Assembly: GCA_037783545.1 (NCBI GenBank)
Contig: JBBELK010000462.1
Location: 396,370 to 460,369, forward strand
Length of the DNA: 64,000 nucleotides
From: Henricia sp. BOLD:AAB3569
Lineage: Eukaryota; Echinodermata; Asteroidea; Spinulosida; Echinasteridae
Direction: 5' to 3'
The notes beneath the pieces are model-generated. The model saw only the letters and a program-made list of their open reading frames with translations. It did no database searches and had not been told where the DNA came from. The position numbers and the translations under genes were made by a program. Shown one piece after another: positions 10,861 to 22,605 of this stretch; within the stretch, counting starts at the first letter, position 1; every line of letters begins with the position of its first letter.

Positions 10861-11632
10861 TGTACATGTAGCCTAGCTAAGATAATCTCAGCTCTTTTTT
10901 TATCATTTTTCATTGGGATGTGGTCTTTTCACGTGTAGAGCTGAGAAAAGTTATGAACATGAACCCGCCATCGCAAAAACAGGACAAAACAAATGTGTCA
11001 TTTTCTCACCGTGACACACTAATTCCCCCTAAAACTCACCCAAACCTTGTCAGGCATAACCACTATTTACGCAGGTCCTTGAGGGAAATAACCAGCCACG
11101 ATGATTATTTTGCCAACAATTCCAGCAAAACAAACCGGTATGCTCACAGCCTAGCCGTTTTTGTCTTGTTCAAAAACAACCAAGTGTCTAGTCTGTGTAC
11201 AAAGGAATACCAATGCGCATTGGTTACCAGACTTGACCTTAACGTCCAGACATTAAGGTCAAGTCTGGTAACCAATGCGCATTGGTATTCCTTTGTACAC
11301 AGACTAGACACTTGGTTGTTTTTGAACAAGACAAAAACGGCTAGGCTGTGAGCATACTGGTTTGTTTTGCTGGAATTGTTGGCAAAATAATCATCGTGGC
11401 TGGTTATTTCCCTCAAGGACCTGCGTAGTGGTTATGCCTGGCAAGGTTTGGGTGAGTTTTAGGGGGAATTAGTGTGTCACGGTGAGAAAATGACACATTT
11501 GTTTTGTCCTGTTTTTGCGATGGCGGGTTCATGTTCATAACTTTTCTCAGCTCTACACGTGAAAAGACCACATCCCAATGAAAAATGATAAAAAAAGAGC
11601 TGAGATTATCTTAGCTACATGTAGCCCATAAT
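10861..11632. mobile_element. Near-perfect 0.77-kb palindrome
   Basis: Two arms of about 375 bp meet at about 11250 with a loop of roughly ten bases. Reading inward from each end I find only about three substitutions and small indels (for instance a 4-bp difference near 11070/11430). The arms run out to ACATGTAGC on both sides. The long frames on both strands here (about 90-140 codons) mirror each other and are a by-product of the palindrome. A diverged single-arm relative lies at about 23158-23500. It is best read as a foldback element, recently formed or kept identical by gene conversion. Confidence 0.85.
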
Positions 11633-12419
11633 TCAAGTGCAGCGTTTCAGTTCTTTTTTTACATTATAATTTGAAGACGTTTCCAACTAGGCCTACATAT
11701 GTTTTCCTATACCTCCATGATTACCTTAAATGTAAAAACACGGTCGTTTATTGACACAAAAGTTTAAGTAGACCCACACAGTACATTTAGAGAGAAAAAT
11801 AAGTTTGGATTTTAATACTTGTACATTTATGTACATGTACATATATGTAATTCTTCCCCCCCAAAAAATGTCTTGATGAAACAGCTTTGCCAGTTGAATT
11901 TCTGAACAGTAGGCCTAATTATGCTAGAACAACTGACCTACAAGTTCCCCCTTGGGTATAACCTCTATAAAGCAGGGTAAAATGCTCCATTCATAAACAC
12001 TGGAAAGTGGTTTTGTGTGGTCAGGTGGTTGGCTACTTGATTTATTGCTGTCTTGAGTCCAAGGCCTAATAATACAGCCAGTTGTACATAGTGCATGTAC
12101 AGGTTGTGGGTATCTACATGTAGCCTGGTAGGCCTACCACGTGGACTTACTCCACTGGCCATCACACACCTCCACCCCTTGCCATTTTTTGAAAAGCAGT
12201 TCATCAGTGAGTGGCAAATTTGCCATTTCGTGAAAATGCGACTTTCCATACCAATGACAGTTTCACGGTTTTTGACAACTGAAATTCTGTAACTTACGGT
12301 ACATGTAAAAAATACAAATTTTGAAACTTTGCGGAATTGTTGAAAAAATTGTTTTGTAAAAGTTGTTTTGGCGGTGATCTGCTAAGTACATGTACTACAT
12401 ACGTGTAGGCTTTAGTAAA
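11633..12419. other. No gene seen; interior of the 6.75-kb element
   Basis: AT-rich with some TACATGTA. The frame on the minus strand at 11965-12249 has no recognisable domain. Confidence 0.5.
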
Positions 12420-12800
12420 ATTTGATTCCTATAGTAATAACTCGCCGATTCCAGAAATTACCAAGCAATTTCAAACGCTCGACTTAATTCAGCCTGTGAT
12501 GTTTTCCACAAAAGAGGATTGTGTGTGTGGCACCGGCCGACATCATTTTATATGTTGAAGGGCTGCTCGATGCCAAAAAATAGGTCGACCTTCACAATAA
12601 TTATGTCGATCGTCAACGCAAGCCTGATTTCCATATCATCGCAACGAACGCAGACACAATTGCGCAAACTAGACGTAAACTGCAACGCAAGCAATAACAC
12701 AGACAGTCAGCAAATTTGTTTTAACTTTCTCGATTGTTTCCGTCAGTGTTTTCGTTGCACAGTTGCTTGAGTTGAGTCTGCGTGTGTGTGTTACGATTTT
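12420..12800 (-). repeat. GGAATCG-family repeat, inner part, copy 2
   Basis: The sequence around GCCGATTCCAGAAATTACCA and the blocks GACATCATTTTATA and GAACGCAGACACAATTG match the reverse complement of about 3460-3840. The copies are clearly diverged, so the family is old. No coding capacity is seen. Confidence 0.7.
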
Positions 12801-12970
12801 ATGGAAACTAGTTTTTATGCGTGTTAATTATGTAGTTCATGTTTCCAAAGCCTACCAGTAATGCAAAGTGGCTCACCATACAATTGTGTGTTTCTGGCAT
12901 TATACTAGCCTTGTGGAATGCATAAAAAAGCCTGTGGGAAATGCAATTTCAACCATACTTTGTGTCTCTG

Positions 12971-13960
12971 ACCGTGTTTACACTTGATCCCGAGCTCGGG
13001 ATCGAACACCGAGCTCGGGATCAGCACCGGATCACAAATAGGTGTAAACGCTCTCGGAACCAAACTGGCCCCGGATCAGACCCCGAGATTTTGGTCTCGC
13101 GATGGCGGAGGGTTCGATCCCGAGCTCGGGATCAGTTTGCGGTTAGCTGGGCAATAAATCTTCTCCACATCCTGTTGCGGGCTAAAGCGCGCGAAAATTC
13201 CAGGGGAGCCCGCGCTCGTATTATGTACACGTGTACACGTAGTATATGTATACACGCACACAGGTACCACTGGTTCCATGCATTGTGTGCAGGCAAGAAT
13301 GCCATGACAAAATGCATGATACCCCGACGCGACTCATGTGATGCAACGCTGAGAATCTCGATCGCTGGTGTCCGTTACGAAAACACAACGTACTACAAAC
13401 GTAATTGGTATCCTGCATTCAGCAATCTCTTTTGCGTGTCCGATACAAACTTCACACGTTGAGAAAAAGTGTTTCTGTATTTCCTCTACTTTCTGCAACT
13501 TCTCTACTTTCTGCAACTATCTAGCGACACTTTGTCATTATCATACAGCTTAGTTTTTAGTTGTTATATCAAGGATTTCGGAGTGTCATTCAACGATTTC
13601 CGACATAGCATAAGTTGACATTATTTCGTCGTGAAGAGAAGTTGACGAAGACGAAGTAGCCGAGTCGAGTTGTCTTCGTGTGAAAAGATGGCAAACGAAG
13701 TTCGCGGGCGCTCGTGGAGCAACGACAAACTGGCGAAGTTTTTGGACATTTGGGCCAGCGCAGAAATAATGGCTAAACTAGACGGAACATCTCGGAATTC
13801 TGCTGCGTTAGCTTGACCTTTGACTGCAACTTCTGGCTCCGCGCTCGGGATCAACAACAGATATAAACGCGGCACTCGAGACCATTGCGGTTAACATCAA
13901 CACATTCTTATCAGGGGGTCAATCTTGATCCCGAGCTCGGGACCAGTGTAAACACGGTGT
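12971..13960 (+). mobile_element. Harbinger-derived 1-kb element, copy 2
   Basis: It begins ACCGTGTTTACACTTG and ends in the complementary CACGGTGT, flanked by CTG (12968-12970 and 13961-13963). It is the reverse-orientation partner of 6485-7490 and shares the CCCGAGCTCGGG subterminal palindromes, the ACACGTGTAC block and the Myb-like exon. It lies inside the 6.75-kb element. Ends differ from copy 1 by a few bases. Confidence 0.85.
13688..13816 (+). pseudogene. Truncated Harbinger Myb/SANT-like exon, second copy
   Basis: It encodes MANEVRGRSWSNDKLAKFLD followed by IWASAEIMAKLDGTSRNSAA and stops after 42 codons, as in copy 1 at 6631-6759. Only one residue appears to differ between the two. 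The identical start and stop show that both descend from the same truncated master and do not by themselves prove selection. Confidence 0.7.
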
Positions 13961-14179
13961 CTGCTCCAGGGTCATTGTACCATGAGTGAATGACACCCTT
14001 GGGGCCATGGGGTAAGCAGTTAAATAGGTTTTGTTTCAGCAGTAATTGTTTCGGCCCTTTTCTAAGAAAATACTGGAGCCACCCAAATGGTCAGTCTGGA
14101 GCAGGCTTGGGTTCATCTCCCAAAAGATGGGATAAACAAAAAATGAAAATTCCAAAAGATGTACAATACTGTATGTAAA

Positions 14180-15540
14180 TCAAGCATGCTGTACAAACCA
14201 ACCAGATGTGTTCATAAACTAACTTGTACACGTAGTAACTGTAGTCAGAAGTTTACATACAAACAACTCTGTTAAAACTTGCGTTGTCACCATTTTTGTA
14301 CCGGTAACAGTCTTTACTAAAGTCGTGATTTTGTGGAATTCCTCACATGCATGCAGTACTTAAAGAGAAGAATCCCCCTTGACGAAAATCCAGCATTTAG
14401 GCTTTTTTCGATAGTCCAAACATCCCTCTTGCCGACGTGGATTTTTATTATTTTTTAATTGTCGGTTTTAAGTAGATAAATTGCAAGCAAAAGTGCACTT
14501 TTCGAAATTGAGATTTTCCCGATTTCTGAAACGCTCATTAGGTATTCATGATATGCGCTTGACCCCGTGAAGCAATTATCAGAAAGAGAAGTCAACACGA
14601 TTGTTAGCTCCATACGTTTGCACGCAAACAACTTGAAAAACCATCTCTGTTAGATGGTGTTTTTTTAAGAATTTTGTTGGTCCAAAAAGCCAGAGATATG
14701 CCATGTAGCTGCGTGATAAACAGGCATGATAAATATTAACTTCGTGTATTTTCCATTCAATGCACAGGCCGTTTTGTATGTTTCTCAGGATGATGTCAAA
14801 ACCCTGTTGATAAACAAGCCAAGTGACCTCGAGCGTTTCAGAATTCGGGTGAAGAGGGTCGGAACTGCTTTACATTTTAAGCAAAAGCCTGTAATTTTTT
14901 TGTGAAAAACAAGTTGTCATAGTATATAGTGTTGTAGACTCATACACCTCCATGATAAACAGAAAAACTAAAAAACGTGGACGGGGGGGATTCTAGCTGT
15001 TCAAAACATAGCTTGCACACCTTGCAATGGTTTGGGTAGTCATGTTTACCATTTTGGGTGATGATGGTAGTGGTGTACATGTATGTAAACTTCTGACTTC
15101 TACTGTGTACCATACATTTTACGAAAGGCCCGAGTACATGTATGCCATACCCACATGCAACGTACATATAGGGGAAGCATGCAAAAGAGTTGACATATTT
15201 TGTGTTAATAAGTGTACATAAACAGACATAATAGGAGGTCCCCGACAAACATGACCCTATTTTGGAAACATGCTCCCAAAACTAAACCTACATGTACCTG
15301 TACATTTGTACAGTACACATGTACATGTACAAGTATAGTCATTAAATGACTAACATAAAACAACAAAACCTGTGTACATGTATGGTATATTCATAAAGTA
15401 CGTACTTGTATGCACAGGAGGGAGGGAGGGAGGTGGTTTTAGAGCCAACGCATGGCAACACCCAACGTAGTATACCGGTGTGGGTGATATCACAAATATT
15501 GCGTACGGGGGAGGAGGTGGTCCCTTCAGCGGTTGAATTG
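14180..15540. other. No gene seen; interior of the 6.75-kb element
   Basis: AT-rich sequence with many TACATGTA copies in 15050-15330 and a G-rich run GGAGGGAGGGAGGGAGG at about 15417-15433 that could form a two-tier G-quadruplex. No coding signal is recognised. Confidence 0.5.
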
Positions 15541-15559
15541 ACTTGTTTCACATTCTCAA

Positions 15560-16503
15560 AATTATTTCACTGTCTCCAAAACAGGAAACTGAATAACCTT
15601 TTAAAAGTTCCCATTTCTGGAAACATGTCTCCAAAGACGGGTCATGTTTCCTAAAATCATTTGGGCCCCAAAATAAATTTGGAATTGGCGCTATTTCAAA
15701 GTCTAGTGCTGGTAATAGTGTACTTTGTGTGAAATATTGTATTCATTTTTTAACTGGACTCTGATGGACTCGGCCCTTTGAGTTCTTTATTGCCCGAGTC
15801 CTAACTGGCTGAGTCAGAGTCTGAGTCCTTAAAAATTCGGACCCGAGTCATGACTCGAGTCGTACAGCATGCCACCGAGTTGAAGCAAAATTTCCTGATG
15901 GCAGCAGTATAGTAATAAATGGCAACAGTGCCAGGTGTCCAGTAGATGTACGCGCTGCATGTATACCAAGAATACATGTACATGTACATGTACCGTACAA
16001 CAGTCTACCATCATTATGTAACTTTCAATTAATATCACTACATGTACGTACATGTACATTATTTTTCACTCATTGACTGCCTGGAACATGTACATACATG
16101 TACAAGTATTAAAAATGCATAAAATGCATTTTTGTGTGTTGTCCACACCCATAATGCTGTGAACTTGTATAGTAGGATACGATATTCATGTGATTTTTAT
16201 CCTTTACATGTGGGCCTACATGTACAATAATTTAGTATAAAATGTTTTGTTTTTTTTGTTTTATTTCGCACCTTGGCAAACATAGGGACATCTCCAAAAT
16301 AGGAAGCCTGTTTCCAAAACTGGAAAGGCATTCACTGTCTCCAAAACAGGAAACTGAATAACCTTTTAAAAGTTCCCATTTCTGGAAACACTTTAATGTC
16401 TCCAAATTTGGAGACGGGTCATAATGTTTCCTAAAAAGGGGTCATTTCCACCACCTGAAAAATGTGTCTCCATTTCAGGAAACAGATCCTTCTATCTGTC
16501 GGG
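15560..16503. repeat. Right subterminal motif cluster with internal duplication
   Basis: TCTCCAAAACAGGAAACTGA followed by GTTCCCATTTCTGGAAACA occurs at about 15572-15625 and again at about 16335-16390. Further variants such as TTTCCAAAACTGGAAAGG and TCTCCATTTCAGGAAACAG run to 16490. They match the left cluster (10157-10378). The AT-rich and TACATGTA-rich segment between the two blocks seems unrelated. Confidence 0.75.
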
Positions 16504-17095
16504 GAACTTTTACCTGTGATATTTGGCGCCATATATCTTTTGGTAACGATTGGTAACGATAACGCCACAAGATGGAACACATTCCTTATGAATGGGATAA
16601 TATTTGCTGAAAGTGGCTTGGCGGTGAAGCCTGGCAGTCTCAAGATATTGCTTTTTGAATTTTTCTTTGATTAAAATGAAGTATGATAACAGTTCAAAAT
16701 ATAACAAAGTTGGGTTTTATATTTGAGAATTCTTACATAGAATCCCTTTAAATCATAAAATTTGATGTTTTATTCTAAGTTTCTAAGAGAATTAGTTTTT
16801 AAGGTTTTTGTGATTTATCTTCTATTCTGGAAACATGTCGCCAAATCTGGAAACAAAATAAATGTTTCCTGATTTGGAATTGTACCGGACTGTTAAAGGG
16901 ATGACACAGGACTTGCAATGTCCCCAGAACTGGAACTTTAAACTTGGGATGAGAGAAAAATCTTAAGGGCCTCATCTCCGATTCACCTGTCCGAAGATGC
17001 TCTGTATAATCCCTCAGGTTTTCATACTGTGCCTTATAGCAGGGTTGTAGTTGAATCCGTCACAAATCTATCACAAGACCAGAGCCGATAAAATC

Positions 17096-17201
17096 ACAAG
17101 TCCGTGACAAGTCTGTCACAAGTCTGTCACAAGTCTGTCACAAGTCTGTCACAAGTCTGTCACAAGTCTGTCACAAGTCTGTCACAAGTCTGTCACAAGT
17201 C
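17096..17201 (+). repeat. 11-bp tandem repeat CAAGTCTGTCA, about 9 copies
   Basis: The unit repeats nearly perfectly from 17108. The flanking words CAAGTCCGTGA and CAAGTCCAGTA are decayed units. Confidence 0.95.
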
Positions 17202-17287
17202 CAGTAATATAACAAGAAGCAAAGATGAACACGCACAAAGATTGTCCTAGTTCATCTGAATAGCTTGTGACTTGAATAAAGACCCAG

Positions 17288-17350
17288 GGACTTGTGGGGG
17301 ACTTGTGGGGGACTTGTGGTGGACTTGTGAAGGCTTGTGGGGACTTGTGA
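17288..17350 (+). repeat. GGGACTTGTGG tandem repeat, about 5 copies
   Basis: Units of 10-13 bp contain GGACTTGTG, the reverse complement of the CACAAGTCC word that ends the preceding array. The two arrays face each other across about 85 bp and could pair as a hairpin. Confidence 0.85.
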
Positions 17351-17362
17351 TGGACTCGACTA

Positions 17363-17773
17363 CAGGCCTTTTCCCACTAGAGCTTTCAACCTGGGTTAAA
17401 CTCAACCCGGGGCGAACCCCGCGACTGCCATGGGTTGAGACGCAAATTTTCAACCCCGCGTTCAACCCTTCGTCGTTTCACACTTGTTTCGCTCAACCCG
17501 CTTTTATCTCGCCCCGGGGCGAGTTCAACGCCGAGATGAACAGTGAAGATCCACACTTGTGCAAGTGTGAACAGGCCTACTACCGTTTTCAACCCGGGGC
17601 GAGCGTTTCAACCCGGGGCGAAAAATTTCAACCCTGGTCCCGAGCAGGGTTGAGTCCAACCCGGGTTGAAAGCAATTTCGGGGTTGATGCGGGGTTGAAA
17701 TTTCTCAAGTGTGAATCGTCGCTTTTTTCAACCCCGCGTCAACCCCGAGATTTTGCAAGTGTGAAAAGGCCTT
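17363..17773. mobile_element. MITE with AGGCCTTTTC termini and CCCGGGGCGA repeats
   Basis: AGGCCTTTTCCCACTAGAGC on the left faces CAAGTGTGAAAAGGCCTT on the right. The interior is a dense set of AACCCGGG/CCCCGGGGCGA palindromes. The plus-strand frame of 177 codons across it only translates these repeats. Related ends occur at 6133 and, more loosely, at 19785. Confidence 0.75.
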
Positions 17774-17794
17774 ACAACCCTGCCTGTAGAACAT

Positions 17795-17850
17795 CTGCCC
17801 GGTGAGTCAGAGGTTTCGAGTTCGAATCCCGATAAGGCCCTTACAATTTT
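17795..17850 (+). repeat. Possible tRNA-derived SINE fragment
   Basis: GAGTTCGAATCCC is a good match to the RNA polymerase III B box, and the phrase GGTGAGTCAGAGGTTTCGAG precedes it as in a tRNA T-arm. No A box or cloverleaf could be built, so this is a relic at best. A similar B box lies at 25370-25400 on the other strand. Confidence 0.4.
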
Positions 17851-18296
17851 TCTCTCATCCCAAGTAGAAGTAGTTTTAACTGTCAAATGCAATAATTCCG
17901 CATGAGATGAATTTTTTTTAGAGGATACTTAAAGATGAATTTATAATATGGCCTTAATAGCACGTTAGCAGGATGTGTCCTATCATTGGGCTGAATAAAT
18001 CAGGTGGCAAATTCAGCTTGTTTTTTCAGGTGCTGTGCTTACACAAGTCTAAGTTCAAACTGCAATGGGAGATTGGGACCAGTGAAAAGGAAGTGCAATA
18101 AATGGCTGCTTCCCTGGCCATGTACCCTGCAGAAATGTCATGTGTTCAAACCGGACTAGTGGGAACTGCTGCTGCACGTACTTGTACATGTACACAGGTC
18201 TGTCAAAGCAAAATGTTGGCTTTGTACCGTCTGTGTTCAATGTACATTGTAGGGTCTGTCTATGTCCTGTACCGGTACAAGTACGGTACCACATGT

Positions 18297-18746
18297 GAGT
18301 CTTTCCACGGTAAAAGGGATATTTTGGCAACACAGACCATATTTCCCACAAAATGTACCTTTGTCTGGTCTCAAAATAAAAGAAATAAGTTTCAGTTGTG
18401 CTGAAGAGATAACTTGGGCCCAAAAGGGTTACAAATAGTGTAACAACATGCCTTTCTACATGTAGAAACCCTGTGTACAAATTTCCGATACAGTTGTACG
18501 CTCGTAATTAACCGGGACGGCCTGAAATGTCCGTCCCAGTTACGAACGTACAGTATATTGGAAATTTGTACACAGGGCTTCTAGAAAGGCATGTTGTCAC
18601 ACTATTTGTAACCCTTTTTAGGCCTACATGTAAGTCAAGTTATCTCTTCAGAACAAATTAAACTTTTATTTTGAGACCAGACAAAGGTATTTCCTCGCAA
18701 ATATTGTCTGTGTTGCCAAAATGCCCCCTTTACTGTGGAAAGACCC
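18297..18746. mobile_element. Foldback MITE with GAGTCTTTCCAC/GTGGAAAGACCC termini
   Basis: The left half (TTTTGGCAACACAGAC, GAGATAACTTG, ACAACATGCCTTTCT) is complementary to the right half along the full 450 bp. The centre lies near 18510. The termini resemble those of the 3863-4292 element, so the two are probably one family. Both insert next to ACATG words. Confidence 0.8.
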
Positions 18747-18752
18747 ATGTAC

Positions 18753-19784
18753 ACAGTACTGGTATACTGTGTATACCGGTAGTCGAACCTAGATTAATAC
18801 AGGCGGGCCATTCTGTCAAATCACTCCATACCGGTACATGTACCGGTAGGTTCAGGACAGATTAAAACTTTTAAAAACAGGAACAGCGACATTACATACA
18901 GTTCTAAAGAATAATGTTGCTAAACTGCCTTAAATTCCAGCCATGTACATGTAGATGCAGTAACGTAAACACTACTTCAGATAACCTAAAAAATGGTTTT
19001 AAAAAATGTGCAAATGATTTTGTTAAAAAAGCACCTTCAGTTGTCAATTTCTCCCACAAAGGTACTATTTTACACGGGTAAAAAAATAATATGTGGTATT
19101 TGTTACCATTACTATCAATATTTTTAGTCAGATTTTTATTGTCAACTTGTGAAGTAAAATGTTGGGTTCCTCAGCTCTCACTTGCATCGTGTATGTTCAC
19201 AAACGGATTGCATCCTTCAATATGCCTACACTCCAACTGAAGGAGCATTTACCGCAGGTACGTGTACTGTAGCCAGTACTGTATCTGATAAACGTTCCTC
19301 AAAGCAAGGAATAAAGATAATACCGGTATAAACTTACTGCCTTGGGAAAAGAACAAAATATGCACGCCGTATGGATTCTTCAGCACACACAGTGCCCGCA
19401 GCTTTCAAACATGAACTACAGTTGTACCTGTATGGACCATATTTGCATTTTGGCCTGCATGATCTGCTGGTTGAAACTGAAATCTGACCCGACACACAAT
19501 TCTGTCAGAGGAAAAATTAATTGTTTTTCCACATGGCCTTGATGTTGCCGAAGGGACGCCATTAACGGGTCAATACTGTGTATTTTTGTTCGCTGAAATT
19601 CTTTGAGGAGTTTTTTTTTATCAATATGCTTTTCTTGATTTTTCTCAAAAGATAAAATGTGACTGATTTTGGCAAAGTGAGTCGGATGTCGCAGGCCGTG
19701 TTCTCACGAACATAACCAGAAATGAGCGCTGAATCTACGGTAGGCCTATTAAATCAGGAACAAAATGATGGACATTACCAGTAG
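18753..19784. other. No gene seen; unassigned
   Basis: AT-rich sequence with several ACCGGTA words. No domain, long inverted repeat or tandem array recognised. Confidence 0.5.
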
Positions 19785-20350
19785 GCTTTTTCCCACGACA
19801 CTTTAACCCCGAGATAACCTGGGTAACAGAAAAATTAACCTCGCAATTACCCGGGTTAAGGGCTCGTTTTCCATGGCAACTTCTACATGTAATGTAGCCC
19901 TGGTCGAGAGGTTGGTTAACCCACCAATCTCGGAGTTAACGGCGGCCTTGTGACGATTCTCCGGGTTAGTGTCTGCTGTGAGAAACTACATTGGCCGACC
20001 CGGATTAGCGAGCAAAGCGCATTAAAAACTTCTGCGCAGGCTTGGCGTGCACGTTGGAAATGACTTGTGTAAGGGGACAGCATTGCGTTGTTGCAAGAAC
20101 ACTGATTGCGATGAAAGGTGTTCCAACTGCACGAAAGCTCAAGACAAAATTACAAGAAGCATTATCGCCAGCGATGTCTTCATGTTGACTGCCATCTTGT
20201 GTATACATAGGGCATGATTAGTAGATTGATTATTCACACGTTACTTCAATTACGCGAATGAATCAGTTATCTAATTCATAAGTTTCTTGTTACGATTGCA
20301 AACCAAGCCTCTGGTTGGTGTACTCCGGTCAGTACTGCAGTGGGAAAATG
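19785..20350. mobile_element. Probable MITE, TTTTCCCAC family
   Basis: The left end carries TTTTTCCCACGACAC and the right end GTGGGAAAA, and ACCCGGGTTA and related palindromes lie inside both ends. This resembles the architecture of 17363-17773. Boundaries are approximate and no target duplication was identified. Confidence 0.45.
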
Positions 20351-20392
20351 GTCACCGGTGACCCGTGTAAGAGACGACCCGGGTATCAAACG

Positions 20393-20830
20393 AAAGTCCA
20401 GCAGCCGATTTCACGAAATTGTACGCAAATGCGCAAGTCCACTTTCGCCATAAATGATTGCGCGACTTGTGCAATAAGTTGCGACGTGTTTCACGAAAGT
20501 TACTGGTCAAATGAGCAGCATGCAAAATAACCAAAATAACTGTACGTTCGCGAATAAAAAAAACCCATGTTGAGCTCCATTCCACGCTAGCTTGGGCTAC
20601 TCCACACTGGAATCGATTAGAATGGGTTGTCCTTGACACAATAAGAAATCGCAATGTACCGAAGGCCTACATGTACACATATGTTTTCACCAAAAAAATG
20701 GAATTGATCTCGAAACGAAAGTCCAGCAGCTGATTTCACGAAATTTTACGCAAATGCGCAAGTCCACTTTCGCCATAAATGATTGCGCGACTTGTGCAAT
20801 AAGTTACGACGTGTTTCACGAAAGTTGCGC
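20393..20830. repeat. Direct repeats flanking a GGAATCG-family block
   Basis: The segment starting GATTTCACGAAATT and running through GCAAATGCGCAAGTCCACTT occurs at about 20405-20503 and again at about 20732-20830. Between them, about 20556-20712 (GTTGAGCTCCATTCCACGCT onward) is nearly identical to 22622-22757. The second direct repeat begins exactly where the 22.7-kb copy continues with more GGAATCG sequence, so the repeat is an insertion into that family. Confidence 0.75.
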
Positions 20831-22605
20831 CACACTTGAAAAAAATTCTAGACCCCCAGCGCACCTCTGCGAACCCTTACAAACTGTTAACGAATACAAG
20901 TTATGCCAAATGTGTCACGAACGTACATGTACATGTACATGTACACGAACGTACATCGGGCACACGTCAGCTCTATGTACATGTACCTTTAGGACCAAAA
21001 GTACATGTAGGACTTTTTTGACACTGTACATGTACATGTATCTTACCTCACTAGTAGTTCTTGGTTCGATAACTGCAGCCATATTGCTCCGTTGTTATCC
21101 AGTAACTTATTTTAGTAATCCGTAGACAATATAATGTTCACATGTAGTTCAATGAAACAGTTCCTAGAATTGAAAAGACATAAATGGAAAAACCATCAGT
21201 AATTGCAGATTCGATAGAAAAACCAAAATTTAGAAGTGGGAAAAATAAAATAAAAATTTATAGAAAACATTTTTTTAGAAAATTGTTAAGCCAGTCTCAT
21301 GTGAAGCCACGGTCAACTACAATTGCAGAATATTGCCCTGCAACTTAACTCTCAATCTGATTAGTTTTGGGAGATTGTTTTAAAAAAGGAAGTACCGGTA
21401 CAGCCCGAAAACCACTTGATGAACAACGAAGCATGCGCTCTTAGGTCATTTTCGAGTTACAGGGTATTCTCCAATACATGTAGCTAAAATTTTGCCCATT
21501 TTGGTGATATTGTGGGGCGAAAAACCACGGAAATTCTCACCACAGCACAGGTGGATTTGCATGATATTTGGCACAAATATAAAGAAAACCATCCCCAATG
21601 GACCTCCATAAAAAATAAATCAGCCTGACAGATTAAATCTGTTTACAGATTTGACCAATAAATAAGTGTCACGACTGCGCGGCTGATGACGTCACAGATT
21701 TCCAAGTCCCTACAAAAAATACACACGGAAAGTCTAAATTTTGCCCCACGATTTCACCGAAACTAGACATCGGATCGATGCGTACATACATGTAGGCCTA
21801 CTCTTCGGATTATAGCCTATAGGCCTATACCGAGGTAGGCCTAACGTTTGGGTGAGTGCACCTAATGAGCAAATATCAGACCCAAGGGACAAATTTCATT
21901 TTCATAAGTTTGCCACAGATTTTGGGTGGGAAATGGCAACAGGGCAGAATTTTGGAAGCCCTGTTCACGGGTCTAACTAGAAAGGATGATTCTGTCCCTA
22001 CGGGATAATCAAAAATTAAAATCACAAAAATTAAAATCACAGCCACAAATTTCCAGCTGGTTGTGTCCTGAAGGGTAAAAGTGGGGGTATTCGACCGGAT
22101 AAGATTCATTTGAATAAAAAAGTTGGTCCGAGGAGCCAGGCAAAACGTTTCAACAATCGCATGCCAAGGTAATTGCCTTTCATTCAAGCCGCAAACTTGA
22201 GCACCGATGGATGAAGTGCAGGTTGGCCCACCAAGATGAGTTCTTAATGATGTGGAAATCGACCATACCGTACATGTACATGTAGTGTTGCATTATTCGT
22301 CCAATGCAGTTTTATTGCAGGAAATTGTAAATTTTGGAGCCGAGTGACAAAATATATTGTTTATAAATGTTTAAACAAATTTGTACATTCACATCGTAAA
22401 AACTGTATTAGATAAGTTTACTGGGACGAAAGACAGTTACAACACATTCGATAATACAAAAAACACACACGTTTCAGCAAAGCATTTATACAGGTGATCG
22501 AATATATGAAATAGTGATGTGTTTTTCGACTACCGGTACCCATTGTTTAAACACAAGCATGACAAGACAGCTTTTTGGACTGGCAATTTCTTACTGGTCG
22601 CGAAT
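20831..22605. other. No gene seen; unassigned
   Basis: AT-rich DNA with TACATGTA clusters near 20925-21040. The minus-strand frame at 21876-22187 shows no recognised domain. Confidence 0.5.

Larger units (their letters stand above)
10144..16892. mobile_element. 6.75-kb element with perfect 30-bp TIRs
   Basis: The first 30 bp, beginning CAGTCCGGTACAATTCC, are identical to the reverse complement of the last 30 bp. Both ends abut TTAAA (10139-10143 and 16893-16897), consistent with a 4-5 bp target duplication. Behind each terminus lies a cluster of a degenerate motif, roughly TTCC-N7-GGAAACA. There are about eight copies in 10157-10378 and about a dozen in 15570-15650, 16289-16490 and 16829-16876. 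I see no transposase inside apart from a nested Harbinger relic, so it looks non-autonomous. It also contains the palindrome 10861-11632. Superfamily is unassigned: TTAA targeting would fit piggyBac, Kolobok or Sola3, but the CAG terminus is not typical of these. Confidence 0.7.

Noticed and set aside
10920-11416. Two long overlapping frames (about 143 and 90 codons) on opposite strands
   Set aside because: They mirror each other because the region is a palindrome. The repeated peptide is a by-product and has no domain.
17272-17805. 177-codon plus-strand frame
   Set aside because: It translates GC-rich CCCGGGGCGA repeats inside a MITE and has no domain.
17811-17845. tRNA gene suggested by a B-box match
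   Set aside because: No A box, acceptor stem or anticodon arm could be assembled. At most it is a SINE relic.
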